24,833 bases of DNA. Source: Chthonomonas sp035294505. Lineage in GTDB: Bacteria; Armatimonadota; Chthonomonadetes; Chthonomonadales; Chthonomonadaceae. This document shows positions 7,686-14,517 of this stretch, piece by piece. The notes under the pieces were generated by a model. It worked only from the letters and a program-made list of their open reading frames with translations. It had not been told where the DNA came from and did not search any database. The DNA lies in contig NZ_DATGKU010000066.1 of assembly GCF_035294505.1 (NCBI RefSeq), positions 1 to 24,833 of the forward strand, read 5' to 3'. The translations under genes were made by a program, and so were the position numbers. The stretch's first letter is position 1. Each line of letters starts with the position of its first letter.

Positions 7686-7827
7686 GAAATGACAGGTGTT
7701 TGTCTCACGAGAAATGACAGGTGTTTATCTCGCTTTCGGCTCGAAATGACAGGTGTATTATTGGCTCGAAATGACAGGTGTATTATCGTCTCGAAATGAC
7801 AGGTGTTTATCTCACAAGAAATGACAG
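7686..7827 (+). repeat. GAAATGACAG array 2 (six units)
   Basis: Six exact cores begin at 7686, 7711, 7743, 7768, 7793 and 7818 (steps 25, 32, 25, 25, 25). The first three steps match array 1, so the two arrays share an ancestor and differ in unit number at the 3' end. The units carry GGTGT followed by TTATCTC, TTGTCTC or ATTAT linkers. Confidence 0.85.
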
Positions 7828-7866
7828 GCGGCTGTCTCACCGGTTCTTCAAGGCCGACGCAGGGGT

Positions 7867-7894
7867 CCCCAGAAAATCTTGCGATTTTCTGGGG
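7867..7894. repeat. Perfect 12-bp hairpin, insertion relative to R1
   Basis: Arms CCCCAGAAAATC and its exact complement enclose TTGC. The flanks (GGCCGACGC before, AGGGCGCCC after) also occur in R1 at 7293-7316 with no hairpin between them. Confidence 0.75.
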
Positions 7895-8011
7895 CAGGGC
7901 GCCCTTCCCCTATTAGGGATAGGAAATCTCCACGCTTACAGGGTATATATGATCGTCTGTATATTGCTCGCCGACAGGCGATGATACGAGTCTATTAAGG
8001 AGGGTTGTGTG

Positions 8012-8836
8012 ATGCGTGTGGAGTTGTTGGGGACGGCCGCTGCGGAAGGATGGCCCGGGCTCTTTTGTGATTGCAGCGTGTGCGCCTATGCCCGCGTGCA
8101 TAAAGGCAAAAACGTGCGCACGCGCTCTTCTCTGCTCATAGATAGGCGCCTTAAAATAGATTTTCCACCCGATACCTTCTACCATACGATAGCCCATAAC
8201 ATCGAGCTACGCACGTTGCAGGCGCTGCTGTTTACGCACGCCCATGAAGACCATTTCTGCCCGGCAGAGCTGCAGTATAGCGGGGTGCATTTCGTGTCTA
8301 GGTTGCTTGAGCGCCCTTTGCCGGTTTATGGACCGCCGGAAGTCATCGAGACCTTGCGTCCCATGCAACAAAAGTGGGCTCTTCCTCTGGAACTCCACAC
8401 GCTTTGCGCCTGGAAAACGGAGACGATTGCAGGCTATGAAGTGACACCGATTGTGGCCCATCACGATCCGACCATCACCTGCTTTAACTATGTGCTGCGT
8501 GATGCGCAAGGCACCACCCTGCTCTATGCCAGCGATACCGGCTGGTACGATGAAGCGACGTGGAGTTTCTTGTTAGGCTGCAAATTGGATGCCGTTGTTG
8601 TGGAGTGCACCAAAGGCCCCTTGGAGGGGGATTATGGAGGGCATATGTCTATTTCCGACGTGGTGAAGATGAAGCAGTGGCTGCTCGAAAACAAGGTCAT
8701 TCACCTAGAGACCCCCATAGTGGCCACCCATTTCTCCCATAATGGAGGTTTTACCCACGAGCAACTGGAGGCGGCTTTAGGGAAGGCGCACATTGTGGCA
8801 GCCTACGATGGGTATATGCTCAGCGTAGGCCCGTAA
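8012..8836 (+). CDS. PhnP-like metallo-beta-lactamase-fold hydrolase
   Basis: A 274-residue cytoplasmic protein of the metallo-beta-lactamase fold, most like the PhnP/phosphodiesterase branch. The zinc motif HxHxDH is THAHEDH (H76, H78, D80, H81). Further likely metal ligands are H150/H151 in VAHHD, D175 in YASDT and the H in VATHFSHNG. The N-terminal cysteine cluster FCDCSVCAYA (C19, C21, C24) is also seen in PhnP-like proteins, where it binds an extra zinc. I start it at the ATG at 8012, 7 nt after AAGGAGGG (7997-8004); a GTG at 8009 directly before it is the alternative. No phn genes are nearby, so a role in phosphonate use cannot be inferred and the substrate is unknown. Its 3' end overlaps the convergent gene by 17 nt. 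Confidence 0.85.
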   Translation: MRVELLGTAAAEGWPGLFCDCSVCAYARVHKGKNVRTRSSLLIDRRLKIDFPPDTFYHTIAHNIELRTLQALLFTHAHEDHFCPAELQYSGVHFVSRLLERPLPVYGPPEVIETLRPMQQKWALPLELHTLCAWKTETIAGYEVTPIVAHHDPTITCFNYVLRDAQGTTLLYASDTGWYDEATWSFLLGCKLDAVVVECTKGPLEGDYGGHMSISDVVKMKQWLLENKVIHLETPIVATHFSHNGGFTHEQLEAALGKAHIVAAYDGYMLSVGP

Positions 8837-9635
8837 GGCGGTCGAGGAAACGCAGAATGCGGTTTTCTTCGATTAGTTTCGAGAGAGAAACGCGCTCGGT
8901 GAGCGTGTGAAAGCCGCAAAGCAGGAGCAGGGTTCCAATAAGCCCCCCTAACGAGAGGGTTTCTGCACAGGCAAACCCCATGGCCGCTCCGAGGAGATTG
9001 CTGCCAACATCGCCGAGCATCGCTCGGCCCCGTGCATCGTAAGGCCATAAAGAGGCCGCACAGAGAATAAGGAAGAAGAGAGGGTGATGAAGGGGGCTTG
9101 TTACCTGCAGCAGAAGAGGGAGAGCGACGACCAGAAAAACGGCGATAGCGCGCCCGGGGCGCAGATCGAGGAGATTGATGGCGTTGGCAGAAAGGGCAAT
9201 TACAAGCCCTCCAAGAACCACTCTTGGCCAGTTCGGCGCGAAGTTCTCGTAGCTGAACCACAGTGCGAACAGGCCGCCGCCTGCAGCTTTCAGAAGGCCG
9301 GTGGTGAGTTTTCCATTTTGAAAGAGCGCTCGCAGATGCCCCCTGAACCCTCTATATTCCGATGTGCCCCACAGGTCATCAGCAAGGCCGAGTAGTCCAA
9401 AGACGACACAGAGAAGCTCCCAACTGAGAAACTGAGGACGCTGCATCGGCCAAAGCCTGGCGAGCAGGCTAAAGAGAAGAAACGTTTGGAGGAGAACGAC
9501 GGCGCCGAAGCTCTGCGGAATGGCCACACCCCGAAAGTTAGTCTGCAGATGCCCCCAGCGACGTAAGAGCCTTTCGCCCAGCCATGGCAGAGCCACCAAG
9601 AGGACCAAACAGGCGGCGAGGAGGCGGTAGTCCAT
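8820..9635 (-). CDS. MraY/WecA-like glycosyl-1-phosphate transferase
   Basis: A 271-residue polytopic membrane protein of the family that moves a sugar-1-phosphate from a UDP-sugar to a polyprenyl phosphate. Recognisable motifs are GLADDLWG (D86, D87, the family's Asp pair), a Lys-bearing GHLRALFQNGKLTTG segment, NAINLLDLRPGRA (D157; relatives read N-x-x-D-G-x-D-G) and MLGDVGSN (D209). It is shorter than MraY (about 360 residues) and lacks the His-rich loop seen in MraY, so it is probably not the peptidoglycan enzyme itself. It follows the GT2 gene by 2 nt, at the end of the steA-steB group, so its lipid-linked product may serve a division- or envelope-related polymer. The 17-nt 3' overlap with the hydrolase gene leaves no room for separate terminators. 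Confidence 0.8.
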   Translation of the reverse strand: MDYRLLAACLVLLVALPWLGERLLRRWGHLQTNFRGVAIPQSFGAVVLLQTFLLFSLLARLWPMQRPQFLSWELLCVVFGLLGLADDLWGTSEYRGFRGHLRALFQNGKLTTGLLKAAGGGLFALWFSYENFAPNWPRVVLGGLVIALSANAINLLDLRPGRAIAVFLVVALPLLLQVTSPLHHPLFFLILCAASLWPYDARGRAMLGDVGSNLLGAAMGFACAETLSLGGLIGTLLLLCGFHTLTERVSLSKLIEENRILRFLDRLTGLR

Positions 9636-9637
9636 CT

Positions 9638-10345
9638 TTAAGGCGCCCCTAGTTTGCGCGTCGCGGCTTCTGGACGGTAGTGAGGAGTGAGCCAGAGCCG
9701 CAAAAGGACGCGGGCTACCGCGTAGAACTGCATCGCCCGATGCAGCAGATCGGCCGGCCGTCTGCCGGTAACGCGGTGCCGCATGGGCAACTCTATCTCC
9801 TCAAGGCGTGCTCCGAGCCGCAGGGCACGCACCGTAAGCCCCACTTCGGCTCCCCAGCCTGTCTCAAAACCGCCGATCTGCTCTAAAAGCTCCCTCTTAA
9901 GCGCTCTCTGCCCGGAGAGAGGCGCTTGAAAAGTGCATCCGGTAAGCTTGCGAATGCCCCATCGTGCAAGGCGAACGACAAGGCCAAACCCCCCGCCTTT
10001 TTGGGTTTTCGGGAAGACGGCGATAGACATATCCGCCTCCCCTTTGCACACCGGCTGCACAAGCGCGGCCGCTGCCTCCGCCGTCTCTTCCAGATCGGCA
10101 TCCAACAGCAGCAGGATATCGCCGTTGGCCACCCTCAAACCCGTTTGCAAGGCGGCTCCCTTACCCCGATGAGGGCAGCGTAAGACAAGATCAGCGCCGG
10201 CCTCTTCAGCCCGTTGTGCCGTAGCATCCTTTGAACCATCGTCTATAACCAAGCATTCCGCTGCGGGCAAGGCGCGTTTTACGGCGAGGACGGTTTGCCC
10301 TATGCGCATCTCTTCATTGTAGGCCGGAATGAGAACGGAGAGCAT
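9638..10345 (-). CDS. Family 2 glycosyltransferase (dolichol-phosphate-mannose-synthase-like)
   Basis: A 235-residue GT-A fold transferase. It shows LIPAYNEE at the N-terminus, VIDDGSKD (D35, D36), the metal-binding DxD as LDADLEE (D82, D84), and GWGAEVGLT late in the catalytic domain, the usual arrangement for polyprenyl-phosphate or polymer-building GT2 enzymes. The tail has a basic RPADLLHRAMQF segment and no clear transmembrane helix, so it probably acts at the inner face of the membrane. It is separated from steB by 1 nt and from the MraY-like gene by 2 nt, which implies one operon and probably consecutive steps on a lipid carrier. The donor sugar is not predictable from sequence. Confidence 0.85.
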   Translation of the reverse strand: MLSVLIPAYNEEMRIGQTVLAVKRALPAAECLVIDDGSKDATAQRAEEAGADLVLRCPHRGKGAALQTGLRVANGDILLLLDADLEETAEAAAALVQPVCKGEADMSIAVFPKTQKGGGFGLVVRLARWGIRKLTGCTFQAPLSGQRALKRELLEQIGGFETGWGAEVGLTVRALRLGARLEEIELPMRHRVTGRRPADLLHRAMQFYAVARVLLRLWLTPHYRPEAATRKLGAP

Positions 10346-10346
10346 T

Positions 10347-11216
10347 TTACGAGGAGCTTGGAGTTGGAATAAGGTCTTTGGCGGTAGGTTTCACGCCGAA
10401 GTCGCCGCTTACTCCCCCTTGTAGAGCGAGGACAAGGCTGTAGAGGCCGATGCTATCGTCTACGTTATCAATCGTCGGAACCTGTAGTCCGAGGGAATGG
10501 TAAACAGGCACATCGGAGACGGAGGCATTTTGCGGTTCGCACATCACCACCGTAGCGCCCAGATGCTGAAGTGCGGCAATGAGCGGAGCGTCCACATCGG
10601 TTACGCGGGGGGTGGCGTCGGCATGGCTGCCGGCAAGCAGCACAAAACGATGACAGACGGGCTGTAGGGGGTAGTTGGAGTGGAAGCTGATGAGGCCGGC
10701 ATCTTGCAGGGGGCCAAGTACCGGATCGTTGGCGTTTTCTCCTTTAACCAGCGTGGTGGCGAGGAGATTCAACAGTTTGGCACGGGTGGTAGGCAGGTTA
10801 GGATGATCGGAGTGCAGTTCGGTAAGCCTTTGATCGAGGAGGCCTCCATCATCCGACAAAATATGTTGAAGGGTGATGACGTCTACCACCTCCCCTCCGG
10901 CTTGACTCACCACGGTTTGGATGGCGGGAATGGGGTCGGAGTAGTCGCCAACTTGAATGAGGGTAATGGCCTGGCCTTGGAGGTCTTTTTGAACCAGGGA
11001 GGGCATCACCTTATCCAAGAATTTTTGATAGTTGGCCACCTGTTGGCGCTTGGCAGCAAGGTCTTGCTGCACGGTGATGTTCAGGTTGTGCAAGGCACCG
11101 CTAAAGGTGCGAACGAGGCGCGGGGAGACCGTGAGGCTGCCAACCACAAGCCCCACGGTAAGCGCGAGAAAGATGGCCGAAATGGTGATGACGTGATATT
11201 TAAATCCGGGTCCCAC
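10347..11216 (-). CDS. steB: SteB/MctB-like protein (copper transporter family by name)
   Basis: A 289-residue protein with one N-terminal membrane helix (about 9-30, ITISAIFLALTVGLVVGSLT). Next comes a helical, probably coiled-coil stretch (about 38-72) and a mixed alpha/beta domain. The N-terminal pattern FKYHVITISAIFLALTVG is typical of the MctB family. In mycobacteria this family was linked to copper export. In Corynebacterium the homologue SteB partners SteA at the cytokinetic ring. Because steA lies directly upstream (14 nt), I favour the SteB reading. The start is GTG with AAGGA 7 nt ahead. The symbol rests on family resemblance and context. Confidence 0.75.
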   Translation of the reverse strand: MGPGFKYHVITISAIFLALTVGLVVGSLTVSPRLVRTFSGALHNLNITVQQDLAAKRQQVANYQKFLDKVMPSLVQKDLQGQAITLIQVGDYSDPIPAIQTVVSQAGGEVVDVITLQHILSDDGGLLDQRLTELHSDHPNLPTTRAKLLNLLATTLVKGENANDPVLGPLQDAGLISFHSNYPLQPVCHRFVLLAGSHADATPRVTDVDAPLIAALQHLGATVVMCEPQNASVSDVPVYHSLGLQVPTIDNVDDSIGLYSLVLALQGGVSGDFGVKPTAKDLIPTPSSS

Positions 11217-11230
11217 TTAACATTCCTTTT

Positions 11231-12496
11231 TTAGCGAAAGTGGTAGTGCCAGAGCACGGAGAGAAAGCGCAGTAGGGCCTTACCGGCACCTGAGATGAAG
11301 AGCATGGCGATGATGGGAGTAGATGCTGCGAGGAGAATGAGAGCGAACGCTCGGAACAGCTGGTGGGGTTGCGTTTCCAGCAGGCGTCCTATCCCTTTGG
11401 CGTCCACAAGTTTTGAGCCGATGCGAAGGCGTGTGAGAAAAGTGCTTGACATGCCACGCCGCCCCTTATCGAGAAACTCTTCTAAAGAGAAGTGGGTACC
11501 AACGGCCACGATGAGACGTGCACCAAGCTCATCGGCCAGCAGCATGGCGGCATCCTCACTGGTACCTGCCATATGGAAGACATGTGCATTGAGGCCGAGT
11601 TTTTTGATTCTTTCCATCCCTGGGGCACCGCGCCCATCTTCCCTGGCATAGCCGTGCACCACCAGTTCGGCCCCGCATTTAAGCGCTTCATCGCTCACGC
11701 TATCCATATCGCCAAGAATAACATCGGGGCGAAGGTGAACTTCCAAGAGAGCATCGGCGCCCCCATCTACGGCCAGCAGCACCGGTCGGGCATCGTGGAG
11801 GTAACCGCGTTCCAACAAAAGCGCCAAATCCTGTTTGTAGCCCTCGCCACGCACCACAATGAGCACATGGCGATCGGCGAATCGGGTTTTTAAGGGAGGC
11901 ACCTCGATGGGAGCCGCAAGCAGGCCTTTCTCGCGCTCAATGTAGGCCAGCGTATTTTTGGCAAAAAGCGTTAGCTCATGATCGAGGTTGGCCCGAGCGG
12001 CTTCCATCTGTTGTTCCACAAGCTCCAGGGTAAGGCGCTTGCCTTGAAGGCAGAGGCCGTTCTGAAAGCGAAGGCTATCCCCGATCAGGGTGGCTTGGCC
12101 TCCATCCGGCGCAAGGAAGAAGGCCTCCTCACCCACCGCGTCGAGGAGTGGGATGCCGGTCTGCATGAGAATAAGAGGCCCTCGATTGGGGTAACGCCCA
12201 GAGATGGAGGCCGCGGCGTTGACCACGGCGGAGACGCGCTTTTCCACAAGCGCACGCGCTGCTACCGCATCCAGGTCTTGATGAGCGATAAGGGCGATAT
12301 CGCCGGGGCGTAGACGAGGAATAAGGTTCTTTGTGCGCCGATCCTTCAAAACCCGCGCATAAACTAAAGAGGCCTTCTCTTCAAGAGCTTTACTTTGATC
12401 GGTTATCTGCGCGTTGCGAATGGTATACATCCCTTCTGTAGGGGACGACTTTGGTTTTAATGGTTCACGCCTCTTAAAGCGAGGCACTACACGCAT
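11231..12496 (-). CDS. steA: SteA-like cytokinetic ring protein
   Basis: A 421-residue protein with the SteA layout. The N-terminal domain begins DRRTKNLIPRLRPGDIALI (52-70) and includes AAASISGRYPNRGP. A thiamin-pyrophosphokinase-like domain follows, with DGGAD (244-248) and RPDVILGDMDS (256-266) plus GTSEDAAMLLA (311-321). A C-terminal membrane helix lies at about 382-402. In Corynebacterium, SteA and SteB act together in septum formation and daughter-cell separation. It is unlikely to be a true thiamin pyrophosphokinase, since it has a membrane anchor and an extra N-domain. The ATG at 12496 overlaps the -10 of a promoter-like sequence. An in-frame ATG at 12430 is the alternative start, but neither has a good RBS. 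Confidence 0.8.
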   Translation of the reverse strand: MRVVPRFKRREPLKPKSSPTEGMYTIRNAQITDQSKALEEKASLVYARVLKDRRTKNLIPRLRPGDIALIAHQDLDAVAARALVEKRVSAVVNAAASISGRYPNRGPLILMQTGIPLLDAVGEEAFFLAPDGGQATLIGDSLRFQNGLCLQGKRLTLELVEQQMEAARANLDHELTLFAKNTLAYIEREKGLLAAPIEVPPLKTRFADRHVLIVVRGEGYKQDLALLLERGYLHDARPVLLAVDGGADALLEVHLRPDVILGDMDSVSDEALKCGAELVVHGYAREDGRGAPGMERIKKLGLNAHVFHMAGTSEDAAMLLADELGARLIVAVGTHFSLEEFLDKGRRGMSSTFLTRLRIGSKLVDAKGIGRLLETQPHQLFRAFALILLAASTPIIAMLFISGAGKALLRFLSVLWHYHFR

Positions 12497-12524
12497 TATG
12501 TGCTCTAAGGCGCTACATTGTCAA
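12495..12524 (-). promoter_or_regulatory. Promoter-like sequence at the start of steA
   Basis: On the minus strand TTGACA (12519-12524), an 18-nt spacer and CATAAT (12495-12500) form a near-consensus sigma70 promoter just after the uvrC stop. The -10 includes the first two bases of the ATG chosen for steA, so transcription from it would begin inside the coding frame as drawn. Confidence 0.5.
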
Positions 12525-12526
12525 AT

Positions 12527-14410
12527 TTAGTCGGTTGTTTCTGCAGAAATGCCGTTTACTTCGCCAACGAAGCTATTTGGATGCAGGGTTTCATACAGTT
12601 GTGTGGCCAGCTTGAGGGTCATGCCGGGGACAGCGGCCAACTCCTCGATGGTGGCGGCACGTATTTTAGCGAGGCCGCCAAAATGCAGTTGGAGAGCTCG
12701 CCGACGCTTTGGGCCGATGCCGGGAACCTCCTCTAAAATGGAGTGAGTTTGGGCGCGTTGGCGCACTTTGGCGCCAAAGGTATTTGCAAAGCGATGGGCT
12801 TCATCGCGAATGCGTTGCACCAGGTAGAGCGCTTGGCTGTTGCGTGGCAGGATAACAGGGTCTGGCTCGCCAGGTAGATAGAGGTGCTCGAACTGTTTGG
12901 CCAAGCCGGCAAGGGGAAGATGGAGATTAACCTCTTCCATGGCGGCCTCTGCCGCGGACACCTGTCCACGCCCACCATCCACGATGATGAGGGAGGGTAG
13001 TCGGGTGAACTTGGGGTTGCCCTGTTTGGCCTCCTTCAGACGGCGCGCGATCACCTCATGCATCGAGGCATAGTCGTTTGGTTTGCCATCGCTGCGTTTG
13101 ATCTTGAAGCGGCGATACTCTTGGGGCACCATCTCGCCCTTTTCGCAGACGACCATAGAGGCGACCTGATGTTCCCCCTGGGTATTGGAGATGTCGTAGC
13201 ACTCGATGCGCTGCGGGATGTCTTCCAAACCCAGCGCCTCGGCCAGCTCTGTAAGGGCTTGCTCGGTATTGTCGAGGCGTGCGCGCATCTCGGCTTTGAT
13301 CTGTTCGAGGGCGTGTAGGGCATTTTCGGTGGCCATTTCCACCAGGCGTTTGCGCTCTCCCCGAACCGGCACCTGTATTTCCACCTTTTTACCTCGCTTT
13401 TGGCGCAGCCATTGACGCACGATCTCTATCTCATCGATATCGCAGGGGAGGAGAATCTCTTCGGGTATCGAGGCGGCCTCCTGATAGTACTGTTTTAGGA
13501 ACTCGCGAACCACATCGCTAAGGCTCTCCTCCTCGGTGCCCTCCACCAGAAAATGGTTTTGCCCAATGAGCTTGCCCCCACGAATGAAGAACATCTGCAC
13601 ACAGGCCTCTTTCAGGCCTGTGTTATCCTCCACCACGGCGATAACATCTTGATCGATCCTTTCGGTGGTAAGGACTTTCTGGCGTTGGAGCGTCTCCTCT
13701 ACGGCCTGCCACTGGTCGCGCAGGCGGGCAGCGCGTTCAAATTCAAGGTTTTCGGCGGCCTCCTCCATCTGTTGTTTAAGCCGTTGGACGATGTGCTCTT
13801 GGCGTCCTTCGAGGAAGTCTATCACCTCTTTCACCGCAGCCATATAGGCCTCTCTATCCGCAAGGCCGGCACAAGGCGCCATGCATTGCCCTAAGTGGTA
13901 GTAGAGGCAGGGTTTACGCACGGGGCTGCCATCGAAGGGCTTGCCACAGGAGATAAGTGGGAAGATGCGATTGATAAGCTCCATGGTGGTGCGAACCGCT
14001 CGCGAGTTGGGGTAGGGGCCGAAGTAGCGGTTCTTATCTTGGCGGACGCGGCGTGTGAGGATAAGGCGTGGAAAAGGCTCGGAGGTCGTTATGCAGAGGT
14101 AAGGATACTGCTTATCGTCGCGCAGGCGCACATTAAAGGGTGGGCGATGCTTTTTGATGAGAGAGCATTCAAGCACTAAGGCCTCTAGCTCGCTATCGCA
14201 GACAATGACCTCTAGATCGGTGATCTTGCTCACCAGGCGGCGCACTTTGGGGGTTAAATTGGCCCCCTTCTGGAAGTAGGAGCGCACCCGATTGCGCAGG
14301 TTGATGGCCTTCCCCACATAGAGAATCTCGCCTTGTTCGCCTTTGTAGAGATAGCAACCGGGGCGAGTGGGCAGTGTCTTCAGTTTTTCCTCAACGGCGG
14401 GCGTGGGCAC
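12527..14410 (-). CDS. uvrC: Excinuclease ABC subunit C
   Basis: The UvrC nuclease of nucleotide excision repair makes both incisions on UvrB-bound damaged DNA. Features in order: GIY-YIG domain (GCYLYKG ... ILYVGKAINLRNR, about residues 18-41), cysteine-bearing segment CLYYHLGQCMAPC, UVR motif binding UvrB (LEFERAARLRDQW), the RNase-H-like C-terminal nuclease (IECYDISNTQG, then LIIVDGGRGQ), and a C-terminal helix-hairpin-helix (EEVPGIGPKRRRALQ and AAVPGMTLKLA). I start it at a GTG (14408-14410) with AGGAG 8 nt upstream, giving 627 residues. A TTG at 14443 in the same frame has no RBS. It is the first gene of the run leading into steA, though steA seems to have its own promoter. Confidence 0.95.
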   Translation of the reverse strand: MPTPAVEEKLKTLPTRPGCYLYKGEQGEILYVGKAINLRNRVRSYFQKGANLTPKVRRLVSKITDLEVIVCDSELEALVLECSLIKKHRPPFNVRLRDDKQYPYLCITTSEPFPRLILTRRVRQDKNRYFGPYPNSRAVRTTMELINRIFPLISCGKPFDGSPVRKPCLYYHLGQCMAPCAGLADREAYMAAVKEVIDFLEGRQEHIVQRLKQQMEEAAENLEFERAARLRDQWQAVEETLQRQKVLTTERIDQDVIAVVEDNTGLKEACVQMFFIRGGKLIGQNHFLVEGTEEESLSDVVREFLKQYYQEAASIPEEILLPCDIDEIEIVRQWLRQKRGKKVEIQVPVRGERKRLVEMATENALHALEQIKAEMRARLDNTEQALTELAEALGLEDIPQRIECYDISNTQGEHQVASMVVCEKGEMVPQEYRRFKIKRSDGKPNDYASMHEVIARRLKEAKQGNPKFTRLPSLIIVDGGRGQVSAAEAAMEEVNLHLPLAGLAKQFEHLYLPGEPDPVILPRNSQALYLVQRIRDEAHRFANTFGAKVRQRAQTHSILEEVPGIGPKRRRALQLHFGGLAKIRAATIEELAAVPGMTLKLATQLYETLHPNSFVGEVNGISAETTD

Positions 14411-14517
14411 CCCTGTCTCTCCTAGTAGGTCTTCAAATAGCAACGGTTTGGCATCGTATTAATAACGTCAAAGAGATTCTACGCACGACCGTTGTCTCGG
14501 TTTCGGTTGTCAAGGAG

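Larger units (their letters stand above)
7379..7906 (+). repeat. Composite intergenic repeat, second right copy (R2)
   Basis: The longest copy. It starts with AGGCGGTTTCC, TTTTGGAAACCAACCACAA and CCGAATCGGGGGAAAGG, which pair with the minus strand of L. It continues with GATAGGGGGCGAGCAAAGTC and CTCTAGAACGGTG, then has about 90 bp of extra C/G-rich hairpin material. After that it resumes with AAGATTTCTCGCCTTCGG, six GAAATGACAG units and the GGCCGACG...GGGCGCCC end. The order of modules is the same as in R1. Confidence 0.8.

Noticed and set aside
7139..7827. CRISPR array
   Set aside because: The repeated core is only about 10-15 nt. The linkers are themselves repeated and AT-rich with no unique spacers, unit steps vary, and no cas genes are present.
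7364..7840. Small minus-strand open frames in the repeat region (7364-7618, 7640-7840)
   Set aside because: They are made entirely of repeat modules and C/G-rich hairpins, give low-complexity Pro/Arg/Ser-rich or periodically repeated peptides, and lack RBS sites.
11231..12496. Thiamin pyrophosphokinase
   Set aside because: The DGGAD and GDMDS motifs fit, but the extra N-terminal domain, C-terminal membrane helix and adjacent MctB/SteB gene indicate a SteA-type protein.
14444..14513. Promoter for uvrC based on TTGACA at 14508-14513
   Set aside because: No -10-like sequence lies at 15-19 nt; the nearest TAGAAT is 26 nt away.
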